A stretch of 64,000 nucleotides of DNA from Roseibacillus sp. (GCA_022448985.1 JAKVCR010000016.1:98633-162632), one strand, 5' to 3'. Counted from the first letter of the stretch, positions 1 to 9,452 are shown. Notes: generated by a model from the sequence alone, not told the origin. Numbers and translations: made by a program.

Positions 1-1098
1 CACCTCCACATCGGTCGCGTCTCAAAGAATGCCTTCAGCGCCGTCAAGGTGGATGTCCATGTCCACGACGACGCCCCGGAGCGCCATCTTGCCGACATCC
101 GCAAGGTGGTGGAGGACAGCGATCTCTCTGATCATGTGAAGGAACGCGCGATCCGCATCTTCACCCGCATCTGCGAGGCAGAGGCGGCAATCCATGATTC
201 CACGGTCGACAAGGTCCACCTCCACGAAGTGGGCGGGGTCGATGCCATCGTTGATGTCTGCGGCACCCTTGCCGGTCTGGAAGCTCTCGGGATTGAACAG
301 GTCCAGGTTTCGCCCTTTCCCCTGGGCCGCGGGTTCGTGACAGGAGCCCACGGCCAGATTCCCCTGCCAGCCCCCGCCGCCCTCGCCCTCATGAAAGGCT
401 GTCCGGTTGCAGGCACCCGCATTGATGCCGAACTGGTCACCCCCACCGGGGCCGCCATTCTCTCGGAAGTGGCTGACAGCTTCGGGCCCATTCCCGCCCT
501 GGCCCTCGATGCGATCGGATACGGCGCAGGCAGCAACGATCTCGAGATCCCCAACGTCCTGCGTCTCATCCTCGGGGATGCGATGGGCACCTCTGGACTC
601 CTCACCGAGACCCTCATACAACTGGAAACCAACCTCGACGATGAATCGCCGGAACTCGTGGGCCACCTCGCGGGCCACCTGATGGAAACTGGGGCGCTCG
701 ACGTTTCCGTCATTCCGGCCCAGATGAAAAAGGGCCGCCCCGGAGTCCTGCTCCAGGTCCTCGCCAAGCCCCAGCATGCTGATGCGCTTGAGCATCTCCT
801 CTTCCACGAGAGTTCCACCCTCGGGGTGCGCCGCCAGGAAGTCCAACGGGACTCCCTTCCCCGCCGGAGCGAGGCCCTCGACACCAAGTTTGGCAAGATC
901 CGGGTCAAGATCGCCACTCTTCCGGGAGGGCAGTCCCGCGTCACCCCGGAGTACGACGACTGCCGGGAGGCTGCCGGCAAGAGCGGAACCCCGCTCCGGG
1001 AAATTTACGATCAGGTCAGACATGAAGCTGCCCACGCCCTGAATCTCCCTCACTCCCACGGGCATGATCCTTCCCATGATCACGACCATCACCACTAG
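1..1098 (+). CDS. larC: LarC, nickel-pincer cofactor biosynthesis nickel insertion protein (5' truncated by window start)
   Basis: Frame open from base 1; KVHLHEVGGVDAIVDVCGTLAGLEAL, PFPLGRGFVTGAHGQIPLPAPA and LIQLETNLDDESPELVGHLAGHLMETGALDV are LarC-family motifs; His-rich C-terminus HSHGHDPSHDHDHHH. Confidence 0.9.
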   Translation, partial: HLHIGRVSKNAFSAVKVDVHVHDDAPERHLADIRKVVEDSDLSDHVKERAIRIFTRICEAEAAIHDSTVDKVHLHEVGGVDAIVDVCGTLAGLEALGIEQVQVSPFPLGRGFVTGAHGQIPLPAPAALALMKGCPVAGTRIDAELVTPTGAAILSEVADSFGPIPALALDAIGYGAGSNDLEIPNVLRLILGDAMGTSGLLTETLIQLETNLDDESPELVGHLAGHLMETGALDVSVIPAQMKKGRPGVLLQVLAKPQHADALEHLLFHESSTLGVRRQEVQRDSLPRRSEALDTKFGKIRVKIATLPGGQSRVTPEYDDCREAAGKSGTPLREIYDQVRHEAAHALNLPHSHGHDPSHDHDHHH

Positions 1099-1181
1099 GG
1101 CCTGAGGTTGAGGGTTCAAGGAGGCCGTTCCGCTGTTCCATTTTCCCGTTTCCTCCCCCCTGTCGCGGTGTAGCATCAGGC

Positions 1182-1550
1182 GTGCTCCAGATCGTATTCA
1201 ACGAGATCAGTGCGGCCGAGATCTCCCGGCTCGGCACCCTGGAACAACTTGAACTCCTCGACGAGTTTCAGGTGAGCGAGGACGACCTTGCCCACCTGGG
1301 GGATGAGCGCTTCGGCAGGATTGAGAGGGATGGCAAGACGCTCTACCGGTTCCGCTCCCGTGACTGGCGCTTTTACTTCGAAGTGCTCGACGACCATGTG
1401 AAAGTCCACCGCGTCCTCCACAAGAACACCTTTCAGGACTTCATCTTCCGCTCCAAACTCCCCTTCGGTGCGGAAGACGAGGAACTCGCGCAATCCAAGC
1501 AGTTCTGGCGCCTCATCGACGAAGGACGCAATGCAAGACCGAGCGCCTGA
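1182..1550 (+). CDS. RelE/ParE-like small protein (putative standalone toxin-fold protein)
   Basis: 122 aa ORF; GKTLYRFRSRDWRFYFEVLDDHVKVHRVLHKNTFQDF resembles the RelE-fold core; no antitoxin-like ORF adjacent. Confidence 0.6.
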   Translation: MLQIVFNEISAAEISRLGTLEQLELLDEFQVSEDDLAHLGDERFGRIERDGKTLYRFRSRDWRFYFEVLDDHVKVHRVLHKNTFQDFIFRSKLPFGAEDEELAQSKQFWRLIDEGRNARPSA

Positions 1551-1619
1551 CGAAGGGCCCCGGCCTGAAAACAGAGCCCTGGACCCCAGTGCCTCGACCG
1601 CTGGAGGCGGGCGGGTACG

Positions 1620-2651
1620 TTAGCCTTCGTCCTTGGGCTTTTCGCCCTCTTCGTCCTTGGGCTTCTCCCCATCCTCGACCTTCTCTTCCGCATCGGCCTT
1701 CGGTTTGGGCTTGGCCTTCACCTTCGGCTTGTTGTCCTCCCGGTAGCGCAGGAAGAAGGCATGCTCGGCAGGCAACGGCTTGCCGCCACCGAGGGACTTT
1801 TTCCAGAGATCGCACATCGCAAGCCCCTCCTGCAGGAGAAAATACCCGGGGGAATTCGGATCCTCGTCCTCCGTGCCCCAGAGCTGGATGGCCAGCTTCA
1901 CCTCTTCGTTAGCCTTGATGATGCGAAGGCAGGCAAGGGCCGCCGACTGGGTGAGCTCTTCCGAAGCTGTGTAGTCCGCGGTGACCGCCCCATTGAAGGC
2001 GATAAGGGCATCAGTGTCCCGACCCAGGCCCTCAAGGGCGAGTCCATGGCAGTATTTGAGCTGGGCCAGGTGCTCCCCGATCCACTGCTTCTTTTCCATG
2101 ACTTCCGTGGCCAGGGCATCAAGGCGGGCCCAGCTCTTGGTGCGCACTGCATCCCAGACGGCATAGACTTCCAGCTGGTTGCGCTGGTGCTCACGGACCA
2201 AGGCCCCGAACTGATAGACGTCGAGTAGCTTCTTAAGCGTGTCCAAGTCAAATATCTTGCGGCAGGTTTCCAGCTCGTAGAACCCTGCCAGGGTCCCGTA
2301 GTTGCCCTCGAGATTGTCGAGCTTGTCGAAGGCTTCCTTGCATGCCGCGAACTTGTCACGCGCCCCCCGGTAGTCGCGACTCTCATAGAGCTCCATGGCC
2401 TCCTTGAAGATAGGAGGCTCGAAGAAGTAGACCGACTTCACCTCGGTCTGCCTGATCCGGCTCCGGTTCAAGCTCTGCGGGGTGGTCTTATACTCGATCT
2501 GGGTTGAGCTCGCGGCCGTAATCCACACCTTCATGACGTCGTCCTGCTTGTTCACCGGCTCGGTGTAGACGAGGAGAGCCAGAGCATCCGCGGCTGTGAG
2601 CCTGGCAAGGGAAGCTAAAAGGAAGATGGTCCCGAAAATCAGTTTTTTCAT
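1620..2651 (-). CDS. Secreted TPR-like hypothetical protein with Lys/Pro/Glu-rich C-terminal tail
   Basis: N-terminal signal peptide MKKLIFGTIFLLASLARLTAADA; helical repeat-like sequence; tail KPKVKAKPKPKADAEEKVEDGEKPKDEEGEKPKDEG; same strand as the Exb operon. Confidence 0.75.
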   Translation of the reverse strand: MKKLIFGTIFLLASLARLTAADALALLVYTEPVNKQDDVMKVWITAASSTQIEYKTTPQSLNRSRIRQTEVKSVYFFEPPIFKEAMELYESRDYRGARDKFAACKEAFDKLDNLEGNYGTLAGFYELETCRKIFDLDTLKKLLDVYQFGALVREHQRNQLEVYAVWDAVRTKSWARLDALATEVMEKKQWIGEHLAQLKYCHGLALEGLGRDTDALIAFNGAVTADYTASEELTQSAALACLRIIKANEEVKLAIQLWGTEDEDPNSPGYFLLQEGLAMCDLWKKSLGGGKPLPAEHAFFLRYREDNKPKVKAKPKPKADAEEKVEDGEKPKDEEGEKPKDEG

Positions 2652-2690
2652 GGTTTCAGTCAGATTAAGCGTTCAGCGGTCAACAAGAGC

Positions 2691-5600
2691 CTATCTCCCC
2701 TCTTCCTCCTCCACGATCTTGGTAACCGAACTATGGTCCTCATACTGCTGGACAAGCTCTTGCACCTGCTCCCAGAGCTTCTTTTCCTCGTCCTTCATCT
2801 GCTTGAGAAGGTGCTTCGTGGAACTATGGAACGTGTAACCGATTTCATACGCCTGCTGGTGATCGTCCCCGGCATTGCGCTCCCATACCAGTTCCATGAC
2901 CCGCTTCATGGAAGGGGCCGAGACCCTGATAAGGCCGGTGTAGCTGGCCCACGTCTTGTTGTAGGATGAGATCGCGTCTTCCCGCATCCCGCGTTTGTCA
3001 TAGGACTGGGACAGTAAAAACGAGACCTCGGCCGCATAGCGGCGATAGCCTTCGGTGGTGAGGTATTCCTTGGAGCGGGTGGTCACGTCTTCCCAGTCGC
3101 CCTTGGCCGCCAGGATGGTGACAATCCGGTAGAGAGCCCGCTCCTGCTGTTTCTTCTGCGGAGCGTTCTTGAAGACATGCTCCAGGCTCTCCACCGCCTT
3201 GAGCTTCTCGGTCGGGCTCTGGGAGCTCCCGAGGATGTCCGCCAATCCGAAATTGGCATTAAACCGGTAGGACTGGTCTTCGCGACCCACCACTGCGTTG
3301 TAGTAGGACAGCGCCGCCCGGGGTGTCCCGGTTCTTTCCCGCAGGTAGTCACCGAGGCGCACGAGCACATAGTTGGTAAGCTGGGCGGGCTGAAACTCAT
3401 TCTTCAGGTCGCGGAAAAGGACGCCGACCATGGCATCCGCAAGACGCTTGTCAGCGGGATTCTCCTCCTTGTCGGCCTTCTTGCTCTTCTCCTCAAACAC
3501 CGTGATGAGCGCAATCCGCAGGAGAGCCTGGGCTTCCTTGTTGCCGGAGTCGATTCCGGGGAAGTTGTAATAGTGCTCCTTGAGCTCGTCCTCGTTGTGG
3601 TTCTCCAGATAGGCCCGGGTGTAGGAATTGATGGCCTCCTCCAGCCCAAAGGCCCCGGCCACCGCGGCAAGCTCTGCAATCACTCCCTGCAGCCGCTCAA
3701 GGGCTTCCTCTTCGCGACCCACCACCGTGAGGGGATGGACCCCGGCCACCGCGGTCTGCGCCTTGTAGGGCGAGGCCGATCCGTGATCCTTCCAGAACTC
3801 GTCGTAATAGGGAACGGCGTCCTCCACCCGCGGGTTCTCCGCCTTCCCCCGCTTTTCCTGCCCGAGCAGTCCGACGAGGTAGAAGAGGGATTCCCCTACC
3901 ACGATGGTATTTTCACGGCGCTTGGCGAGTTCCATCGCCTTCTTGTAGTAGTCCTCCGCCGGATCCCACTCTTCCTGCGTCTGAAAGACGTTGCCCTTCA
4001 GGTTGAACGCCATGTCCATGATATCGCTGTTGGGAAACTCGCTCTCGAGACGATTGAGCTTTACGAGGGCAGGATCGAGCTCGTCCTCGGCAAAGTGGCA
4101 GTTGGCCCGGTCATACAGCGCAAAGGGGAGGTAGATATTCTTGCCCGGATCCGGATACTTGGAGAGAAAGACGTCGAGAAGTTCGGCGGCCTTGGCCCAG
4201 TACTGGAGCCGGGAGAGGTTCGACCCCTGGAAGTAGAGCGCCGCCATGCGAAACTGGCTCTTCTCATACATCTCCACGTGCTCGTCGAGAAACTTGCGGG
4301 CCGTGTCATACTGTCCCGTGTAATAGTAACTGCCGCCGAGAACATGAAGGCAGATGTCGTGCTGCTTGGAGGGCGCGGGCAGCTTGGGCAGCATGATCGT
4401 GGCCACCTCAATGCACTTCTCGTACTCCCCTTCCATGAAAAGGCTGGTCAGCATCATGCTGCGCACCGACTCCACATGCTTGCTGTCGGGGAAGTCCTTA
4501 AGGAAAAGGCTCCCGTATTTCTCGGTCACCAGTACCTCCCCGATAATGGCGGAGGTCCGGACCAGGTTATAGAGGTACTCCTCGCGCTTCTTGGACTTGT
4601 TGTAGTAGAGTTCCAGCTGCTCATAAGCGGCGAAAGCGCCTCGAACGTTCTTATATTGTTCGTGAATGTAGGCCGTGGCCGCAGTGGCGATCACCTCGTG
4701 AGGATCCCCCGAGCGCCACTGATTGTTCAGCTCCTCAAGGTCGGCCTCAAGAATCTCCTTATGGATCTGGCGGTTGCTTTGCGGCGGGTCCTGGAACTGG
4801 CGCTCGACAATGCCGATCTGGGCCAGGCGGGCCTTGATGTCGTCGATAGAGGCCTTGGTGCTGGGCACAAGGGCATAGAGCTCAAAGGCGGAACGTTCCA
4901 TTTCAGCATCCAGGGCATCGGCCGCCAGCTTCATAAATACCGGGGCGAAACTGTGCATCTTGAAGGGTTCGAGCTTGATGTCGGCCCGGTTCTTCCCGAG
5001 GAAGTCCATCAGGGCCTGCTCATTCTGCTTCTCGATAACCGCTTCCACCAGGGCCTGGAATCCCACCATGATTCCCTCGTCGGGCGTGGGGAAGGTTTCC
5101 TTGTTATCGATCGCTATTTCAAGGTTCTCAATTCCACCGGGAACCTGGAAAAGCTTGAAGTGCGCCATCGCCATGTTCACGTAAAAGGCGCCCCTCTGGT
5201 AGGTGTCCCGCTTTTTATCACGCTCCTGCAGGAATTTCTTGTACATCTTGATGGCAACCTCCCACTCCTGCGCGCCGATGGCAGCGTCCCCCCACTTGAG
5301 AAGGGACTTCTTGTGATAGTGGTTGAAGCTCCCCTGAGTAGCACCGTCCAAGCCCGCCCCCCCGGCATTCTTATTGGGATACTTGGTATAGCACATCTTG
5401 AAGGACTCCATCGCCGCCTCCCACTGCCTGAGCTTCAGCTCGCAGTAGCCCTTATGGTACCAGAACCAGCCGAACTTCGGACCAAAGAGCGTCTTGGCTC
5501 GGCCGTCGTACTGGGCCACGGCCTTGGCGAGAATTGCATGGGCCTTGGCCCATTCCTTGGCGCGCATGGCGGTAAGCGAATTGGACCAGGCCGTATCGAT

Positions 5601-5693
5601 CCCTCCCTGGGCAGACGACTTATCTGGCACGCAGACCGCGCAGAAAAGGGCCAGAAGCCCGCATAGCATTCGGTTCTTGGTGAATTGAATCAT
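2691..5693 (-). CDS. Large secreted tetratricopeptide repeat protein
   Basis: ORF to 5759; likely start at MIQFTKNRMLCGLLALFCAVCVPDKSSAQ (signal peptide); many TPR-like helical units (e.g. YYKKAMELAKRRENT, YYTGQYDTARKFLDEHVEMYEKSQ). Confidence 0.85.
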   Translation of the reverse strand: MIQFTKNRMLCGLLALFCAVCVPDKSSAQGGIDTAWSNSLTAMRAKEWAKAHAILAKAVAQYDGRAKTLFGPKFGWFWYHKGYCELKLRQWEAAMESFKMCYTKYPNKNAGGAGLDGATQGSFNHYHKKSLLKWGDAAIGAQEWEVAIKMYKKFLQERDKKRDTYQRGAFYVNMAMAHFKLFQVPGGIENLEIAIDNKETFPTPDEGIMVGFQALVEAVIEKQNEQALMDFLGKNRADIKLEPFKMHSFAPVFMKLAADALDAEMERSAFELYALVPSTKASIDDIKARLAQIGIVERQFQDPPQSNRQIHKEILEADLEELNNQWRSGDPHEVIATAATAYIHEQYKNVRGAFAAYEQLELYYNKSKKREEYLYNLVRTSAIIGEVLVTEKYGSLFLKDFPDSKHVESVRSMMLTSLFMEGEYEKCIEVATIMLPKLPAPSKQHDICLHVLGGSYYYTGQYDTARKFLDEHVEMYEKSQFRMAALYFQGSNLSRLQYWAKAAELLDVFLSKYPDPGKNIYLPFALYDRANCHFAEDELDPALVKLNRLESEFPNSDIMDMAFNLKGNVFQTQEEWDPAEDYYKKAMELAKRRENTIVVGESLFYLVGLLGQEKRGKAENPRVEDAVPYYDEFWKDHGSASPYKAQTAVAGVHPLTVVGREEEALERLQGVIAELAAVAGAFGLEEAINSYTRAYLENHNEDELKEHYYNFPGIDSGNKEAQALLRIALITVFEEKSKKADKEENPADKRLADAMVGVLFRDLKNEFQPAQLTNYVLVRLGDYLRERTGTPRAALSYYNAVVGREDQSYRFNANFGLADILGSSQSPTEKLKAVESLEHVFKNAPQKKQQERALYRIVTILAAKGDWEDVTTRSKEYLTTEGYRRYAAEVSFLLSQSYDKRGMREDAISSYNKTWASYTGLIRVSAPSMKRVMELVWERNAGDDHQQAYEIGYTFHSSTKHLLKQMKDEEKKLWEQVQELVQQYEDHSSVTKIVEEEEGR

Positions 5694-5845
5694 GACAAAG
5701 GAATTTCTAATATGGGTTGATCTTCTCTCAAAAACAGAGCCGCCCGGCAAGAACACCAACGCACGTGCTTGGTTTTTCTTAGATCCTGCCCCGGGAATCC
5801 ATCAGAAAATCGCTGTATGGCAGCGAAGAAGGACGGGGCTATAAC

Positions 5846-6331
5846 CTATTTGTTCTGCTCATCCTGAGCCACCAGGTCAGTAAAGGTGACTGTAGTAATC
5901 TTATGCTTGGCGAGGTGGTTGAGCACATCGGACACCACCTGCTGCTCAGCCTCGGCCTCGACGTAAACCTGAACCAGGGGCTTGTTGTTTCCCGCCTTGG
6001 CTGCCGCGGCATAGATCTCAAGGCGCTGGTCGAGAAGCGGAAGGGTCCGCTCGGTCCCCTGCGCTTCGGTATCGAGCAACTCCTGGGCCGCTCCCACGTT
6101 CGCGTAGATTTCCCCCCCTTGGCTGATCTTGATGAAAAACGGCTGGATATCCGGCTGGGCCTCCGAAGGGGCTGCGGAGGGCAGGGCCATGCTGTTATCC
6201 CGTTCCTTCTGCTTAATGGTAGTCGTCACCAGGAAATAGATGAGAAGTAAGAAACAGATATCAATGAGCGGAGAGATGCTCAACTCGGGCTCGTCCTCCT
6301 CGAGGTTCTCGGCGCGGCGATGTCTTGCCAT
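5846..6331 (-). CDS. ExbD/TolR family biopolymer transport protein
   Basis: LSISPLIDICFLLLIYFLVTTTI near the N-terminus is the ExbD TM signature. Confidence 0.88.
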   Translation of the reverse strand: MARHRRAENLEEDEPELSISPLIDICFLLLIYFLVTTTIKQKERDNSMALPSAAPSEAQPDIQPFFIKISQGGEIYANVGAAQELLDTEAQGTERTLPLLDQRLEIYAAAAKAGNNKPLVQVYVEAEAEQQVVSDVLNHLAKHKITTVTFTDLVAQDEQNK

Positions 6332-6353
6332 GGGTTCGGATCTCCTTGCTACA

Positions 6354-6824
6354 CTAACTCTTGCGGGACCAGAGGCTCACGAAAATGACCTCGTTTACTC
6401 CCGCGGCTGCGGCCGCGCGAATAACCCGGCGAACATAGGTGAAGTGAACCTTGCCATCTGCCCTGAGGTGCAGACGGGCCGTCTGGCCCTTGAGATCCCA
6501 CTTCTCCTTTTCCTTCTTGATGAAATCCACCAGATCCTCGTCGTCAACGAAGATCTCCTTGCCATCCGCTCTTCGGAAACGGCCCTCCCCGGCGTGCTCA
6601 TCGCTGTAAACGTTGACCACGATACGACCCATCTTGTCGTTCTGCTTCTCCGAGTAACGCGCAATCGGCACCTGCACCCTCTTATCCATCTCCACGATAA
6701 TGAGGGTAGCGTTGACGATAAAGAAGATCAGCAGGAGGAATACCATGTCGATCATGGGCGACATGTCGACCTTTGTATCATCGTCCTGCTCCTGCTGGAC
6801 TGCGCGCAGTTTCGTAGAGGCCAT
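6354..6824 (-). CDS. ExbD/TolR family biopolymer transport protein (second copy)
   Basis: DDTKVDMSPMIDMVFLLLIFFIVNATLI ExbD TM signature. Confidence 0.9.
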   Translation of the reverse strand: MASTKLRAVQQEQDDDTKVDMSPMIDMVFLLLIFFIVNATLIIVEMDKRVQVPIARYSEKQNDKMGRIVVNVYSDEHAGEGRFRRADGKEIFVDDEDLVDFIKKEKEKWDLKGQTARLHLRADGKVHFTYVRRVIRAAAAAGVNEVIFVSLWSRKS

Positions 6825-6871
6825 TGTTCGGACTGATTCGGTTGCCGGGAAACAGGGACTCCCCCGTCCTT

Positions 6872-7660
6872 TTAGACGGCAATCCCTTCCGGGATCTTAG
6901 CCAAATATGCGTCCTGATTAACGGTCTGGATGGAGGCGTTGATCAACTCCTCGGAGGTGTGGTGAGCTTCGGCCACCAGGTTATTGAGCCTGTTCTTGAA
7001 GTAGAAGTAGGCGATCAGCGAAGGGATGGCGGTAAGCAGACCCCAGAAGGTGGTGAGCAGCGCGATCTGGATATCGCCGGCCAACTCGGCAGGTTCAGCT
7101 GCGCCAGTGGCACTCAGCACCCCGAACGCGTTGACCATCCCGTAGACCGTCCCGAATAGTCCAAGCATGGGCGCGGCCTGTGCAATCAGGGCGATATAGT
7201 TAATCCACACCATGTTCTTACGGCTTTCATTGATGGTGAAATCCGCGACGGCATCCTCAACCCCATCCCGTCCGAGGTCCTCGGGCTTGGTCGCATCAAT
7301 GTTGGGAAGGGAGTAGGCAAGCATGCGTCCGACGTAACTCGGATGGGAAGCGGCGAGCTCAATGGCGGAGCGCACGCGACAGTTCATCATGTGGTCAAGC
7401 AGCGCTGCCTTGAGATCATCGGGACAGAACTTCGGCTTGGTGAGGTTGATGAAATTGAACACGCTCAGGGCGAGGAGGGCGATAATCGCAAGGGCGATCA
7501 AAATCATTGGCCAGCCTCCGCTGAGAACCCATTTTTCGAGAGCATTCATCTCCTTCCCCCCGGTATCGTCCTGCGCCAGAAGGGCGGGAGCCGAAACAAA
7601 GAGAGTAGCGAGCACTAGCGAAAAAACGCTGAGAAGACGTTTCTTGGTTGTATAGATCAT
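6872..7660 (-). CDS. MotA/TolQ/ExbB proton channel family protein
   Basis: Signal-like N-terminus; AAPMLGLFGTVYGMVNAFGVLS and IQIALLTTFWGLLTAIPSLIAYFYFKNR are TolQ/ExbB motifs. Confidence 0.92.
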   Translation of the reverse strand: MIYTTKKRLLSVFSLVLATLFVSAPALLAQDDTGGKEMNALEKWVLSGGWPMILIALAIIALLALSVFNFINLTKPKFCPDDLKAALLDHMMNCRVRSAIELAASHPSYVGRMLAYSLPNIDATKPEDLGRDGVEDAVADFTINESRKNMVWINYIALIAQAAPMLGLFGTVYGMVNAFGVLSATGAAEPAELAGDIQIALLTTFWGLLTAIPSLIAYFYFKNRLNNLVAEAHHTSEELINASIQTVNQDAYLAKIPEGIAV

Positions 7661-7978
7661 GATTGATTCCGGATTCGTTGCGCGGGGCTATGAATAGGGG
7701 CGCGATTCTCTAAGGTGGAGGGAACGAGTAAAGGCTGGTTTTGAAAAAATTTGCCCTGCTCTGCCAAACTGGTTCTCCCCCCACCATAATCGGCGCTGAT
7801 AGGGCGAATCCCTGAAGATCAGGCCTTTAGGGATTACCCGAATGAGTGGAACCAACGCGCGTAATCGTCTCCAGCCCTAAAATCCGATCCCCAGCCAACG
7901 ATCACAATCTCGCCTTCTATTACAGGGGCTGGAACACGGCATCTCCACCCTCCAAAAATTTGGCCCCTGCTCTGCGGC

Positions 7979-8632
7979 TCACGCCTTCTTCGTCCGTACG
8001 GGCGACTTCCGGGCAGGAAAAAGGGTGCGGCATATCTCACAGACCCTGCCATCACATCCACGTGCGGTGCAATGCTCCCGCCCGTAGAAAATGATGCGCA
8101 GATGCAGTTTGTTCCAGCTCTCCTCGCGAAAGAGCGTTTTCAGAGACCGCTCGGTATCGGCTACATTTTTCCCGCTCGCCAGTTTCCAGCGCTGGGCGAG
8201 ACGGTGAATGTGGGTGTCCACTGGAAATGCTGGCACCCCAAAGGCCTGTGAGATCACCACGGAAGCCGTCTTGTGCCCTACGCCGGGAAGAGCCTCCAAA
8301 GCAGCCAAAGAGCCCGGAACCTGCCCGTCATGGATCTCAACAAGGATCCGGGAAAGTTCCGAGATCGCCCGAGCCTTGCGGGGAGCAAGGCCGCAGGAAC
8401 GAATAGCGGCCCGGATCTCCTCCACCGGCAGGGCCTGCATTCTCTCTGGCGTATGCGCAAGGGCGAACAGTCCGGGGGTGACCTTGTTGACCCGTTCGTC
8501 CGTGCACTGGGCCGAGAGAAGGACTGCTACCAGCAGGGTGAAGGCATCCCGGTGGTCCAACGGAATCGGCGTCTCGGGATACAACTCCGCGAGACGCCGA
8601 TGAACAAATTCAGCTCGCTCTGCCCTGGTCAT
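7979..8632 (-). CDS. nth: Endonuclease III (HhH-GPD base excision glycosylase)
   Basis: LLSAQCTDERVNKVTPGLF, ALPGVGHKTASVVISQAFG, FPVDTHIHRLAQRWKL; C-terminal Cys cluster. Confidence 0.92.
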   Translation of the reverse strand: MTRAERAEFVHRRLAELYPETPIPLDHRDAFTLLVAVLLSAQCTDERVNKVTPGLFALAHTPERMQALPVEEIRAAIRSCGLAPRKARAISELSRILVEIHDGQVPGSLAALEALPGVGHKTASVVISQAFGVPAFPVDTHIHRLAQRWKLASGKNVADTERSLKTLFREESWNKLHLRIIFYGREHCTARGCDGRVCEICRTLFPARKSPVRTKKA

Positions 8633-8653
8633 GCAAAGCCGGTGGGAAGCCGA

Positions 8654-9391
8654 TCATAGAGAGGGCCTCTTGCCTCTCGATTCTTCGCGCAGAGCTACCC
8701 GTCGAATGTGGATCTTGGCAAGGGCGGCGTAATACATGCGCGCACAATGTTCAAACCTCGTCCGTCCACGCAGGAGGTTCGCAGCCTGCTCCCAGGATCC
8801 CCACCTGACGACGTGAATTTCAGCATCACGGGTGGCCCACTTCCGCATCAGGCGCAGGGTCGGGTGGTAGATGTCGATCGTGTTCGTGCCCACGAGAGAG
8901 GACCCGTAATCATCCACCACGTAGACATGTGGCAGTCCCTTGATCCGAAACACAGTGCCGACCGGGTAGCGGGACCAGTCTGCCGCCGCACTGCGAACCC
9001 GCCCGTATTTCAGGGTCGTCCCCATGGCGTTAAGGCGCCCGACTGCGCCTACTTCGTTCTCCTGGTGGGAATAGGACGTGGTTCGAACGTAACGATGGCG
9101 GATATCCTCGTTAAAATAGGTCGGCCGGCCATGCCGGTCGACGGGAAGGGTTGCGGCCGCGGCTTTCACCGCCAGAGCAACCTCCCCGGGCAGGAAGCCA
9201 TCAGGTTGACTGCTGGCGCCCCCGGAGGGCCAGAGCGCGGAGTCCCACGAAGAGCGCTGGTCACTCACCCGCTCGGCTTCCACCTTGGAAAGGAGGCGGG
9301 GCTGATGACTGGCACGCTGGAAAAAGCTACAGCTGGAGAGCGCTCCAAGAGCAATCGCGGCCAGAACCGCTTTCAAAAACAGGACTTTCAT
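8654..9391 (-). CDS. 3D (Asp-Asp-Asp) domain-containing lipoprotein
   Basis: Lipobox-like ALSSCSFF; GAVGRLNAMGTTLKYG...YPVGTVFRIKGLPHVYVVDDYGSSLVGTNTIDIYHPT resembles the 3D domain. Confidence 0.75.
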   Translation of the reverse strand: MKVLFLKAVLAAIALGALSSCSFFQRASHQPRLLSKVEAERVSDQRSSWDSALWPSGGASSQPDGFLPGEVALAVKAAAATLPVDRHGRPTYFNEDIRHRYVRTTSYSHQENEVGAVGRLNAMGTTLKYGRVRSAAADWSRYPVGTVFRIKGLPHVYVVDDYGSSLVGTNTIDIYHPTLRLMRKWATRDAEIHVVRWGSWEQAANLLRGRTRFEHCARMYYAALAKIHIRRVALREESRGKRPSL

Positions 9392-9424
9392 GACGACAGG
9401 CAGGGGATCTTGATTTCCAAGAAG

Positions 9425-9452
9425 GCCGAGTTAAATCTCGGCTAGGTTTTTT
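9425..9452 (+). terminator. Terminator-like hairpin (GCCGAG-ttaaat-CTCGGC followed by a T run)
   Basis: 6-bp inverted repeat 9425-9442 with T tract at 9447-9452; orientation does not match flanking minus-strand genes. Confidence 0.35.

Noticed and set aside
22-1176. 384-aa minus-strand ORF
   Set aside because: Antisense to LarC, which has clear family motifs.
3177-5666. 829-aa + strand ORF
   Set aside because: Fully antisense to the TPR gene, which has a signal peptide and TPR repeats; long shadow ORFs are expected in GC-rich DNA.
9070-9090. ggttcgaac tRNA T-loop-like string
   Set aside because: Lies inside the 3D-domain lipoprotein CDS; no acceptor stem or anticodon arm around it.
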